Positions 16,883 to 24,564 of a DNA stretch of 64,000 bases are shown in pieces; position 1 is the first letter of the stretch; each line of letters opens with the position of its first letter. Both the position numbers and the translations under genes were made by a program. The notes under the pieces are model-generated. The model was not told the DNA's origin. It worked only from the letters and a program-made list of their open reading frames with translations, and did not search any database. This stretch comes from JABDGM01 sp963738665 (lineage in GTDB: Bacteria > Planctomycetota > Planctomycetia > Pirellulales > Lacipirellulaceae), in assembly GCA_963738665.1 (NCBI GenBank), contig CAVTXL010000010.1:248001-312000 (forward strand), given 5' to 3'.

Positions 16883-16933
16883 AGGTTTTCTCATCGCGTT
16901 TCGAGCCTGGAAACGAATCTAAGCTCACGATGG
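16883..16933 (-). promoter_or_regulatory. Leader hairpin, copy B
   Basis: Second copy of the motif at 14888-14930, in the same orientation: CATCGTGAG at the left and GAAACGCGATG at the right. It lies about 50 bases before the extended Shine-Dalgarno sequence of the 84-residue ORF. Two similar leaders in front of two different minus-strand ORFs argue for a shared regulatory RNA or site. Confidence 0.4.
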
Positions 16934-17057
16934 TTTCTGTTATCACCAACTTTTATCGTGTGAAATGACGAGGATCTGTTCCTATACACCTCGGCAATTT
17001 CCACCCCACCGCAGTCAGGGTGGAGAAGCATTCACCTTTGGGCTTGCCTGATGCGAT

Positions 17058-17432
17058 TCAATTGAGCCCCGTGGCTTCGGCGACCGCAGTCAGGAGCGCT
17101 CGTGCGGAAAATGGCTTGGTTAGGTAATTTGCTGCTCCGAGTCGTTCTGCTTCGTCACGCAGGTTGTGTCCGTTGCAGGCGGTGACAAAGATTGCTGGGG
17201 TTGTCAGTCCAGAAAGTTTCAGCGTTCGATAGAGTTCGACGCCGGACATTCCGGGAAGCTCTATGTCAAGGATCAGGCAATCCGCAGTCATCGCCGCTTG
17301 CATGTCGTCGACGGCTTCCGCCGACTCGTACAACTTGGTGTTGTGGCCTGCCGTGTGCAGGATTCGCTCAATGGCCCTCCTCATGCTGGCGTCATCCTCC
17401 ACAATTACGATTCTCAGGATCCGGCCGGGCAT
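17058..17432 (-). CDS. Single-domain response regulator (FixJ-type receiver)
   Basis: A 124-residue receiver domain only. The acidic pocket is VEDDASMRR; the phospho-acceptor Asp is in LILDIELPGMSG near residue 56; the switch Thr is in FVTACNG; the Lys is in YLTKPFS near 105. No output domain follows, so it acts by protein contact or as a phosphate relay. It lies in a same-strand group with csrA, a second regulator and a sensor kinase. A decayed copy of its 5' end and upstream region is at 17974-18117. Confidence 0.9.
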   Translation of the reverse strand: MPGRILRIVIVEDDASMRRAIERILHTAGHNTKLYESAEAVDDMQAAMTADCLILDIELPGMSGVELYRTLKLSGLTTPAIFVTACNGHNLRDEAERLGAANYLTKPFSARALLTAVAEATGLN

Positions 17433-17514
17433 TTCAGCTCACCGCCTTAGTCCGGCAGGCAAATGGTCCTCCGAGCAATCCTCGATGGGACAGTCTTGAG
17501 CGCCCCAGCGCTCC

Positions 17515-17571
17515 GTAAATCGTCCTTTGGCGCAGGGGATCATTGCCCTTTGGTGCGGGCGGACAGCAGGT
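17515..17571 (-). promoter_or_regulatory. Repeated upstream block of the receiver gene
   Basis: It contains CGTCCTTTGGCGCAG and CCCTTTGGTGCGGGCGGACAG (plus-strand reading). The same pair recurs at 18064-18115 in the duplicated fragment. It lies about 85-140 bases before the start at 17432, so it probably includes the promoter or an operator. Confidence 0.4.
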
Positions 17572-17622
17572 AGTTCAAGGTGAGTCAGTCTGAAACCCAG
17601 CCCTTCACGGGACAACAAATTG

Positions 17623-17835
17623 TCACCGATAACCAGCGCCCGTACACCCATCGCCCATTGCCTCGTTACGACGCTCGTCTTGAATACGTTGATAAATCTC
17701 CTGACGATGGATGAAAACATCACGCGGTGCATCGACTGCCAGCCGCACTCTGTTCCCGCGTATGTCCACAACCGTCAACTCGATGTTCGGCCCAATCACA
17801 ATTCGTTCACCGGGTTTTCGACTCAAGACCAACAT
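17623..17835 (-). CDS. csrA: Carbon storage regulator CsrA
   Basis: A 70-residue CsrA/RsmA RNA-binding protein. It starts MLVLSRKPGERIVIG and contains VRLAVDAPRDVFIHRQEIY, with the conserved Arg that contacts GGA motifs. ATG 17835 is chosen over the longer frame from 17925 because it matches the family N-terminus and has CAGGAGGAG about 6 bases upstream. It represses or activates translation by binding GGA in mRNA leaders; in many bacteria it links to motility and c-di-GMP. It sits between two response regulators on the same strand. No FliW is seen in the window. Confidence 0.97.
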   Translation of the reverse strand: MLVLSRKPGERIVIGPNIELTVVDIRGNRVRLAVDAPRDVFIHRQEIYQRIQDERRNEAMGDGCTGAGYR

Positions 17836-17973
17836 GGCGTTCTCCTCCTGAGCGGGGTGGAATCGGTGCAGCGGCGCTATCGATTCATCCGTTTCAATGA
17901 TTGATTCCGCGAATGGGTACGACATGGCGCCGTGGCCGGCAATGAGCTTGAGTTCGCACCATGTCTTTGCCGG

Positions 17974-18117
17974 TATGCTGGCGTCATCCTCAGCGATGAC
18001 GATTCACTGGTTCCGGCCTGGCATTCGCCCGCATTGGGAAGTGTGGAGCAGCCAAGGATCGCCGTAAACCGTCCTTTGGTGCAGTCGCCCCGTCCCTTTG
18101 GTGCAGGTGGACAGACG
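17974..18117 (-). pseudogene. Decayed duplicate of receiver-gene promoter and first codons
   Basis: This stretch matches 17382-17571 at both ends, with a deletion between. TGCTGGCGTCATCCTC is identical, as are most of the CGTCCTTTGG and CCCTTTGGTGC blocks. Read on the minus strand it begins ATGCCAGGCCGGAACCAG, then a stop, then IVIAEDDAS, clearly the start of the 17058-17432 gene. It is non-functional as a gene but could still carry a promoter for csrA. Confidence 0.7.
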
Positions 18118-18142
18118 TTCCGATGGCAGATGACAACGCCGA

Positions 18143-18764
18143 TCAGCAACCCGGCGTATGAAGTTGTTCCGCGATTCGGGACAACTCGGCTACCGACTGC
18201 ACGTTGAATTTTTCCATGACGGTTGAACGGTGTGCTTTCACCGTCCGCTCGGAAATACCCAGCTCGACGGCAATCTGCTTATTGAGCTTGCCAGCGGTAA
18301 CACGCGAAAACACTGCGTTCTCGCGCGGAGTCAACGACTTGTAGCGAGCTTCCAAATCGGTCAGCCTGGCTTGATCCGATCGATTTTTCTCGTCACGAGC
18401 CAAAGCAGATTCAACGGCAGACAGCAGGGCCTTCTTCTCAACGGGCTTGGTGAGGAAATCCACGGCGCCCGGCCTTTATCGCCCGGACGCTGGTCGGAAT
18501 ATCGCCGTGGCCTGAAAGGAACACGATGGGTATCGAGTCGCCCGATTTGGCGAATGCCTCTTGCAGATCCAGCCCGCTCGGACCGGGCATCCGAACATCC
18601 AAAATGACACAACCGGGGCGATCGGATTGTCGGTTTAATAGGAAGTCGCCGGCGGTCGCATGAACCCGCACCTCATAGCCAGCCGCACGTAACAAGCGTG
18701 CCACCGCAGTCCTGACGGAGTCGTCGTCGTCCACGACGTGCACGATGGGGGAAGAAGAAGTCAT
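18143..18764 (-). CDS. FixJ/NarL-type response regulator (one-base frameshift near 18472)
   Basis: ATG 18764 opens a receiver: VHVVDDDDSVRTAVARLL, CVILDVRMPGPSGLDLQ with the phospho-acceptor Asp, and FLSGHGDIPTSVRAIKAG. The family continuation AVDFLTKPV is in the next frame because GGG appears where two G are expected. The second piece ends with a LuxR-type helix-turn-helix (LTPRENAVFSRVTAGKLNKQIA, then ISERTVKAHRS). Joined, it is a normal FixJ protein of about 207 residues. It is adjacent to, and on the same strand as, the sensor kinase at 19083-21482, its likely partner. The shift looks like a sequence error. Confidence 0.85.
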
Positions 18765-18887
18765 ATGCCAGGAGATTGGGGACTGCTCGCCAAGCCGGCC
18801 GTTTGCGTTTCCCAATCCATTCCAACAAATCGCGGTCGACTGGCGGTGCCGCATGGTTTCATCCGCGCAACCATATTCCATAGGTAG

Positions 18888-19145
18888 TTGATGGCTAAAA
18901 CCGAGGAAAGGCTGCTGGCGAACTTGCTGGGCGGCTCCCGCCGCGTCGGCAGGTCCAAGGCCTTTAAGGCCAGATTAGTGTGCGTCGGTTGCTATTTGGG
19001 CAGTGCTTTCGATTCCGCCGTCGTGTATCCGCGGATTAACACCGCGATTCTCTTGCCGCCGTATGCAATTCTGACGGCGGCCCTATTGCTTTCGCTCGTG
19101 CGGCATTGGTGGATCTATCTCCTCGCAGTGGCCCTGGGAAACTAA
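18888..19145 (+). pseudogene. N-terminal fragment of a MASE1-type membrane sensor
   Basis: An 85-residue plus-strand frame. From about residue 40 it reads VVYPRINTAILLPPYAILTA then ALLLSLVRHWWIYLLAVALG, typical of the first helices of MASE1 sensor proteins. It stops abruptly at 19145, where the C-terminus of the minus-strand sensor kinase begins on the other strand. A full MASE1 domain needs about 200 more residues, so this is a truncated gene at a rearrangement or assembly junction. Confidence 0.5.
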
Positions 19146-21482
19146 CTTGTTAGACTCACTCGCGCTGACCGGCAGCGTGATCGAGAACGTCGCACCGCGG
19201 TCGGGATTGTTGGCAGCCCAGACTTTGCCGCGGTGGCGTTCGACGATGGTGCGACTGATCGCAAGCCCGATCCCCAGGCCGTCGCGCTTGTTAGTGATGA
19301 AGGGGTCGAAGATGGACTCGAGTTTTTCCGGGGCGATTCCCGTGCCGCTGTCCTGCAGTTCGACCAGGACGTTTGAGGCGTCAATCGGCTTCGTGCGCAC
19401 GATCAGGCGCCGCGGGCCGTTGAGTTGGGCCTCATCCATGGCGCTGAAGGCGTTGAGCATCAGGTTCAGCATCACCTGCTGGAGTTGAACGTTGTCGGCT
19501 TTGACCAGCAGGACGCCGGGCCACAGGTCGAGTTCGACGGTGACGTTGTGGGCGACAGCGTCGCCGTGGACGATGCGATCGACGTCGCGGATGAGCTGAT
19601 TGAGATCGAGGCTGGTGAAGCCCGGCGTGTCGCGCTTGAGCATGTCGCGCAGCCGATGAATGACTTCGGCGGCCCGTTCGGTGTCCGCGCAGATGTCGGA
19701 GAGCGCGGCACGCGCCTCCCGAAGGTCGGGTTCAGGTGCGTCGAGGAAGTCGATTCCGGCGGAGGAGTTGGCGAGGATCGCGGCGAGTGGCTGGGCTACT
19801 TCGTGCACAACGGTTGCGGTGAGCTCGCCCAGGGTGGCCACGCGTGCGACGTGCTCCAGCTCTGTCCGCTTCTTCCGGAGTTCCTCGTGCTCCTGCGCGG
19901 CTGACGCCTCCGCCTGTTTGCGAGCCGTTACATCCATCGAAACGCCGACAAGCTTCAGGCCCGTGCCGTCGTTGTGCATCCACACAACGAGCGCACCCGA
20001 TAATCCAGCGGACCACGCCGTCCGGCTCCAGCAAGCGATACTCGATTTCGTATCCGCCCCGCGTTTCCAACGCTCGTTTGATTGCGCTTTCACGCGCGGC
20101 GCGATCCTCGGGGTGCACGCGATCCATGGTGGCCGCGAAAGTGATGCGCGCATTCGGGCTGGAAGCCAAACAGTGACGCGGCCCTGCTCGGTCATCCACA
20201 AATCGTCGGCAGAGACGTCCCAAACCCACATCGCCGCGTTTGCTGCTTCCGCGGCGAGGTCCATCTGGTCCCGCTTCTGCTGGACTTCGGCTTGCGCCTT
20301 CTTTTGCGCCTGCTGGGCGAGGTTTCTTCGCCGGCGCTGAATCAGCAGCGCGGAGATCAACACGGCTTGCGTCGCGATCAGCGCAACCGTTCCGACCATC
20401 TGCCACCAGTACCGTTCCCACACGGTGGGCTGGCGGAACATCACGACACTCCCCGGCGGCAGGCGGCTTTCGCTGATCCCCCAGCGCGTCAGTTCGCGCC
20501 AGTCGTACGTCGGCGGGCGCGTCTCGATAAACAGCGGAGCGAAATTCGAGGCCTGCTCGCCCCGCAGGATTCGCGCCGCCACGCGCGCCGACTCCGCCCC
20601 CTCTAGCTCTCCCTGGTACAGCCGCCCGCCCACAATCCCCAGCCCCATTTGGTGCTGGAACAACCCGTTGATCGGCGCCTGCGAAACTGCGTGCAGGCGC
20701 ACCAGCGCATCGTCCTCGTTGTACGTCACCCCCGACGCATCCCGCATGAACAGCCCCAGCAGAACGAACGAGTGCGGCGGCAGCTTCGACACCAGGTCCA
20801 GCATCTGATCGAACGACAAGTCGTTGACGTACGTAAACTTCACCCGTCCCGTGAACGGCTCGAATGCCTCCTGGAATGCCGCCGTCCAATACTGCTCCAG
20901 CGACGTCGCCCCAAGAATCACCACAACGTGATTCGTCTCCGGATCGAGCTGGAGCATGTCCTCCACGAGCCCCTTCAAATCGAAGTTCTCCCCCACGAAC
21001 GTCGCGTTCTTCGCAAACGCATCGGCCGGCAATGTCCGCCTGTCCATTCCCGAATAAATCACAGGCGTCTGGGGGAACAGCTTGTCCCGAAATTTCGCCA
21101 CGAACTTGCCCGCCGGCGACCCGATCGGCACCACCAGGTCCGGCTGCCACTCCGACATCCGCTTCCCCAGAAACTCCGCGAACGCCTCCTCCATGTCTGG
21201 CTGCGCGTACCGCGCCATGTCCAGCGACACCTCATCCAGGTCGACCGCTGTGCCTAACTCCCGCTTGAGCGTCGCCTCAAACGCCGTCGAATGCGTCGTG
21301 AACGGCGGCGCGCTGCTCCCGAACGAGTGCACCAACAGCACACGCCACGGTCGCTTCTGCTGACCTTCCGCGCCCCACGCGCAGGTCATCGCCACCGCCA
21401 GAAACAGCGGGCAGAGCAAGACCGACAAGGTGCGGTACAGGCTCGTTACGTACGCGCAAGCAACAGACAGAAATGTGACCAT
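19083..21482 (-). CDS. Sensor histidine kinase with periplasmic ABC-substrate-binding-like domain (PAS part frameshifted)
   Basis: ATG 21482 opens an export signal (LSVLLCPLFLAVAMTCAWG). A region of about 290 residues follows (RPWRVLLVHSFG, DLVVPIGSPAGKFV, VVVILGATSLEQYW), like the substrate-binding domain of two-component sensors. Next are a membrane helix (WWQMVGTVALIATQAVLI), a coiled coil and a PAS domain. Frame changes near 20180 and 19990 enclose PAS residues found in the next frame (MDRVHPEDRAARESAI, YRLLEPDGVVRWIIG). The kinase core has the H box TVVHEVAQPLAAI, an N box, and GTGIAPEKLESIFDPF with GLGIGLAIS. The last 20 or so residues look like read-through into the junction with the MASE1 fragment. 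Confidence 0.85.
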   Translation of the reverse strand: MVTFLSVACAYVTSLYRTLSVLLCPLFLAVAMTCAWGAEGQQKRPWRVLLVHSFGSSAPPFTTHSTAFEATLKRELGTAVDLDEVSLDMARYAQPDMEEAFAEFLGKRMSEWQPDLVVPIGSPAGKFVAKFRDKLFPQTPVIYSGMDRRTLPADAFAKNATFVGENFDLKGLVEDMLQLDPETNHVVVILGATSLEQYWTAAFQEAFEPFTGRVKFTYVNDLSFDQMLDLVSKLPPHSFVLLGLFMRDASGVTYNEDDALVRLHAVSQAPINGLFQHQMGLGIVGGRLYQGELEGAESARVAARILRGEQASNFAPLFIETRPPTYDWRELTRWGISESRLPPGSVVMFRQPTVWERYWWQMVGTVALIATQAVLISALLIQRRRRNLAQQAQKKAQAEVQQKRDQMDLAAEAANAAMWVWDVSADDLWMTEQGRVTVWLPARMRASLSRPPWIACTPRIAPRVKAQSNERWKRGADTKSSIACWSRTAWSAGLSGALVVWMHNDGTGLKLVGVSMDVTARKQAEASAAQEHEELRKKRTELEHVARVATLGELTATVVHEVAQPLAAILANSSAGIDFLDAPEPDLREARAALSDICADTERAAEVIHRLRDMLKRDTPGFTSLDLNQLIRDVDRIVHGDAVAHNVTVELDLWPGVLLVKADNVQLQQVMLNLMLNAFSAMDEAQLNGPRRLIVRTKPIDASNVLVELQDSGTGIAPEKLESIFDPFITNKRDGLGIGLAISRTIVERHRGKVWAANNPDRGATFSITLPVSASESNKLVSQGHCEEIDPPMPHERKQ

Positions 21483-21815
21483 ATGACCGTCCCCGAATCC
21501 CGTTCGTACTGGGGAAAGCAAGAGAGTCCTCGCTGTCGGGGATACGATGGGCCCAGGCGATCTGCGTGGCGACATTATAGCAAACATCGCAACGCGGGAG
21601 GGGAATGTGACCGAAGAACGAATCGGTCATCTGCCGACCTGCTCGGGCGGCGGCCATATCCAATGGCGCCGGGTTTCGTTTAAGAAACCGACTCGCTGCG
21701 CCGACGGCCGAACGACATATTCGCGCAGTTCCCCACGGGCCTCAAATGAACGTGAAGGTGTGGATGGTCCCGTTGGCCCCGTTGTCTCCGGACAACATAC
21801 GCCGTGGCTGGTTCA

Positions 21816-22067
21816 CTATTTCCCAACAAAGTTGTTGTATGCTTCGTGGGTGCCACACCAATACCAAACATTAGTATCACCATCGATAACGTATACTGCG
21901 CGAAATCGATGTGTGATACTCACGGCGCGGCTACCCTTCTTATGCCGACCGCGCCGGTCGTCTTTGAGGACAAGTAGGTGTAACCTAGTTGTCCCGCGCC
22001 TGCCCGTCAATTGGTTTTGGGGTGAGTAAAGAAAACTGGTCTGCCCCTCCAAGCACCCGCTGTCCAC
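21816..22067 (-). CDS. Toxin-like small protein (RelE/ParE-HigB-like C-terminal half)
   Basis: An 83-residue frame. Its second half (RAVSITHRFRAVYVIDGD, then NVWYWCGTHEAYNNFVGK) follows the pattern of RelE/ParE-superfamily ribonuclease toxins (S-I-yRa-y, then W-w-GtH-eY). The first 25 residues do not fit, so the true N-terminus may be lost or frameshifted. No recognisable antitoxin is adjacent. It may be a remnant of a type II toxin-antitoxin pair. Confidence 0.4.
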   Translation of the reverse strand: MDSGCLEGQTSFLYSPQNQLTGRRGTTRLHLLVLKDDRRGRHKKGSRAVSITHRFRAVYVIDGDTNVWYWCGTHEAYNNFVGK

Positions 22068-22400
22068 GCTTTGGGCCGCACACTTAACGGCCCACCACCG
22101 GCTGGCGGCCTAGTGTTGCCAGCCATTTTTCATGCGCTGCGACAAACAGCGTGTCAATCCACCAGAATCTATTTCCTAACCTGTACCACTACCAGCGCCG
22201 TCATGGGCGAGGCGCAGGCGTCCGCGGCGGAGTCTGAGAACCTGAGCATGTCTGGAAATTCCAAACGCGAGAACCGGGAGATCCCCACGGCCTACGACTC
22301 TCACGAGTCTCAGCGGTCGGCGAACGCTTCGGGCGGTACGGCTGGCATGTACGCCGCCGGGACGCAGAGCGTGGGATCGAGAAAATTGAAGAGGAAAGCC

Positions 22401-22434
22401 CCTCACCCCGGCCATATCCCAGAGGGAGACGGAG
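22401..22434. repeat. REP-like CCTCACCCCGG...AGAGGGAGA repeat, copy 1
   Basis: It matches 26368-26400 closely (CCTCACCCCG, then TCCCAGAGGGAGA). The intact version folds as CTCTCCC with GGGAGAG. Copy 1 is slightly degraded. Confidence 0.6.
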
Positions 22435-22530
22435 ACTAGCAGCGGTTTCAAAAGCGGGGGCCAGCGCCCGCCGGCTGATGATATCGGCCGGAACGCGCTA
22501 GCATCCGGTTCGTGTCACGGGTTTTGACTT

Positions 22531-22797
22531 CTAGCCCTGGAGGGCCTTGATCGCCTTAGAGAGGCGCGATTTGGTGCGGGCGGCGGCGTTGGCGTGGATG
22601 AGGTTTTTGGCCGCGGCCTGGTCGAGCTTTTTGGCGACCGCGCGGAACTGCGTCTGGCACTCGTCGAGCTGCTTGGCGTCGATCGACTCGCGGAGCTTGC
22701 GGAGCATCGTGCGGAGCGTCGAGCGGGCGGAGCGGTTGCGGGCGCGGCGGACGGCGTCTTGCCGCATGCGTTTTTTGGCACTGGCGATATTGGGCAT
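22531..22797 (-). CDS. rpsT: 30S ribosomal protein S20
   Basis: An 88-residue, Lys/Arg/Ala-rich protein matching S20: MPNIASAKKRMRQDAVRRAR, then LRTMLRKLRESIDAK, KKLDQAAAKNLIHANAAART and KSRLSKAIKAL. It binds 16S rRNA early in small-subunit assembly. ATG 22797 is chosen because it gives the family N-terminus; the longer frame runs into an upstream repeat. No Shine-Dalgarno sequence is visible, and the repeat at 22814-22850 lies directly upstream. It is co-oriented with the TPR gene before it. Confidence 0.97.
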   Translation of the reverse strand: MPNIASAKKRMRQDAVRRARNRSARSTLRTMLRKLRESIDAKQLDECQTQFRAVAKKLDQAAAKNLIHANAAARTKSRLSKAIKALQG

Positions 22798-22813
22798 GGC
22801 GGATGCGGGATGC

Positions 22814-22850
22814 GGGATACTGGATACTGGTTGCTGGATATTGAGCAACC
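22814..22850. repeat. GGATACTGGATACTGG repeat with hairpin upstream of rpsT
   Basis: Two GGATACT units are followed by arms GGTTGCT (22829-22835) and AGCAACC (22844-22850). The same CTGGATACTGGATACTGG motif lies upstream of the threonine aldolase gene (40940-40988). Confidence 0.6.
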
Positions 22851-22867
22851 AGCATCAGGATTTGGAA

Positions 22868-24356
22868 TCACCCACTATCACGGATTTTGGCCAGTTTGTC
22901 TAGCCGGTCTGCCACGTCGCGATAGCCGAAATCGATGGCGGCCAGCTCGGTGAGGTATTTTTCGGCCCGCTCCAGTTCCTTGAGCTCGGCGGCCAGCGTG
23001 CCGGCCCGGTAGAGGGCAAGTTTTTTCGTGTCGGGCTGCCTCGTATCGGCGGCGGCGATGGCGGCCTCGTAGCTGGCGAGGGCCAGGCGGAACTGGCGGA
23101 TGTGCTGGAACGCTTCGCCCAGGTTGAGCTCGACGAGGGCCTTGCGGCGGGCGTCGTCGCGGGCGGTTTGGAAGGCCTGGATCGCGTCCTTGAATTTGCC
23201 CGCCCGCTTCAGTCGCAGGCCCAGTTCGTACTGCAGCATGAGGTTGCCCGGCTCGCGGGCGGAGCGGGCGGCGTAGACCTCGAGCTCGGCCTGGTTGGCC
23301 TGGGCGGCCATCCGCCGGGCCAGGCGGCGGGCGTCGTCGGAGTTTTCTTTTTCGGCCCGCCGCTTGGCGATTTCGACTTGCTGCTGGGCGCGGCGGAGCT
23401 GGGTTTCTTCGAGCTGCTCGCGGATTGCCAGGTCGCCGCCGCCGGAGGCCGAGAGCGCGCGGGCGAGGAGCTTCTCGGCGTCGCGGAAGCGCTCCTGGGC
23501 GGTGAACAGATCGGCGAGCTGGCGGTAGTTCGAGAGCTCGGCCGGGGCGGCGTCGATCGCGGCCAAGAGCTCTTGCTCGCGGCGGTCGGCGGCATTCTTG
23601 CCACTGGCGTCGCGGTCTTTTTTGGCGACCAGTGGCGCTCGCGTCGTTTACCTCCGCTGGGCCATGGCCGCGAACGGCTGCGTCGAGCTTCGATGTATCG
23701 GCAATTGCGCCGTGCAGAGCTTCTTGCTGGTAGCCGCCTTTTTGGATGGCGTGCTCCACGCCGAGTTGCGAGATGGCCTTGGCCGCTTCCTGATCGCCGG
23801 GCCGAGCTTGCTCAACGCGCCGCCAGCAACTGATGGCCTGTTCGAATTGGCCGAGGCGGGCGAGCGTGTGGGCAGCGCGGCGATTGACCGTCAGATCTTT
23901 CGGCGCGACGTCGAGGGCCCAGCGAAGCACGTACATCTGGCATTCGTCGCTGCCGGCGTGTTCGTAGGCGTCGGCCACGGCGAGGAGCGTGGCGACGTCC
24001 CAGGGGTTCGGCTTCAGGGCGTCGCTGGCGGCCTGGAAGGCGTCGCGCCACTGGCCTTTGCTGACGGCCTTGTTGAGCGACATCCGCGCGGGCGTCTGCT
24101 TGAGGGCGGCCAGCTTGGAGCCCTTCTTGCTGTTGTTGTATTTCTGGGCCAGGTTCGCCAAGAGATGCTGCAGGTAGATCAGGTTGACCGGATCGTCGAC
24201 CAGGCACTGCGCGTAGAGGTCGTGGGCGTACTCGTGATCGCCTTTCTCGGCCGATTTTTGGGCGTGGTCGAACACGGCCTGCAACCGCTGGCGCACGGCG
24301 GTCGTCAGCGGCGGCAGGACGGCGTGCGAAGTTTTCGTTGGTTGTTGAGCAGACAT
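22868..24356 (-). CDS. Tetratricopeptide-repeat protein (frameshift near 23635)
   Basis: ATG 24356 (MSAQQPTKTSHAVLPPL) opens helical repeats: HDLYAQCLVDDPVNLIYLQ, SKGQWRDAFQAASDALKPNP, WDVATLLAVADAYEHAGSD, LTVNRRAAHTLARLGQFEQA. Near 23635 the frame changes within or next to an A6 run. The second piece continues with KDRDASGKNAADRREQELL, RQLADLFTAQERFRDAEKLL, a charged coiled coil and further TPRs (YELGLRLKRAGKFKDAIQAF). The total is about 495 residues, with no signal peptide and no enzyme motif. It is likely a scaffold. Similar large TPR proteins are common in planctomycetes; the role is unknown. Confidence 0.8.
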
Positions 24357-24564
24357 GGCCCACGCGAGCGTTTGCCAAATGGCAGCACGCTCTATTGTGT
24401 GATGGCTGATCACAAGCACTGATCCGCCAAAGCTAGATCGACGCTCTTACGCGGATTTGAGCGGCCCCCGTTCGCGCTCGCCCGCCTACATTCTACCAGT
24501 AGTCTATCGCCATACAAACCGATGAATTACGTTAGCAGGTGAGGTAAAACCGCGGTTTCGCACG

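Larger units (their letters stand above)
21483..22530. other. Mostly non-coding stretch with a toxin-like remnant and a REP-like repeat
   Basis: Apart from the possible toxin at 21816-22067 and the repeat at 22401-22434, no gene is supported in this 1 kb. Several short ORFs on both strands lack start signals and family features. Confidence 0.5.

Noticed and set aside
17439..17771. 110-codon minus-strand ORF
   Set aside because: It overlaps csrA and the repeated promoter block in another frame; its codons correspond to non-coding repeats.
22176..22451. 91-codon minus-strand ORF
   Set aside because: No start signal, Arg-rich composition, and it includes the REP-like repeat.
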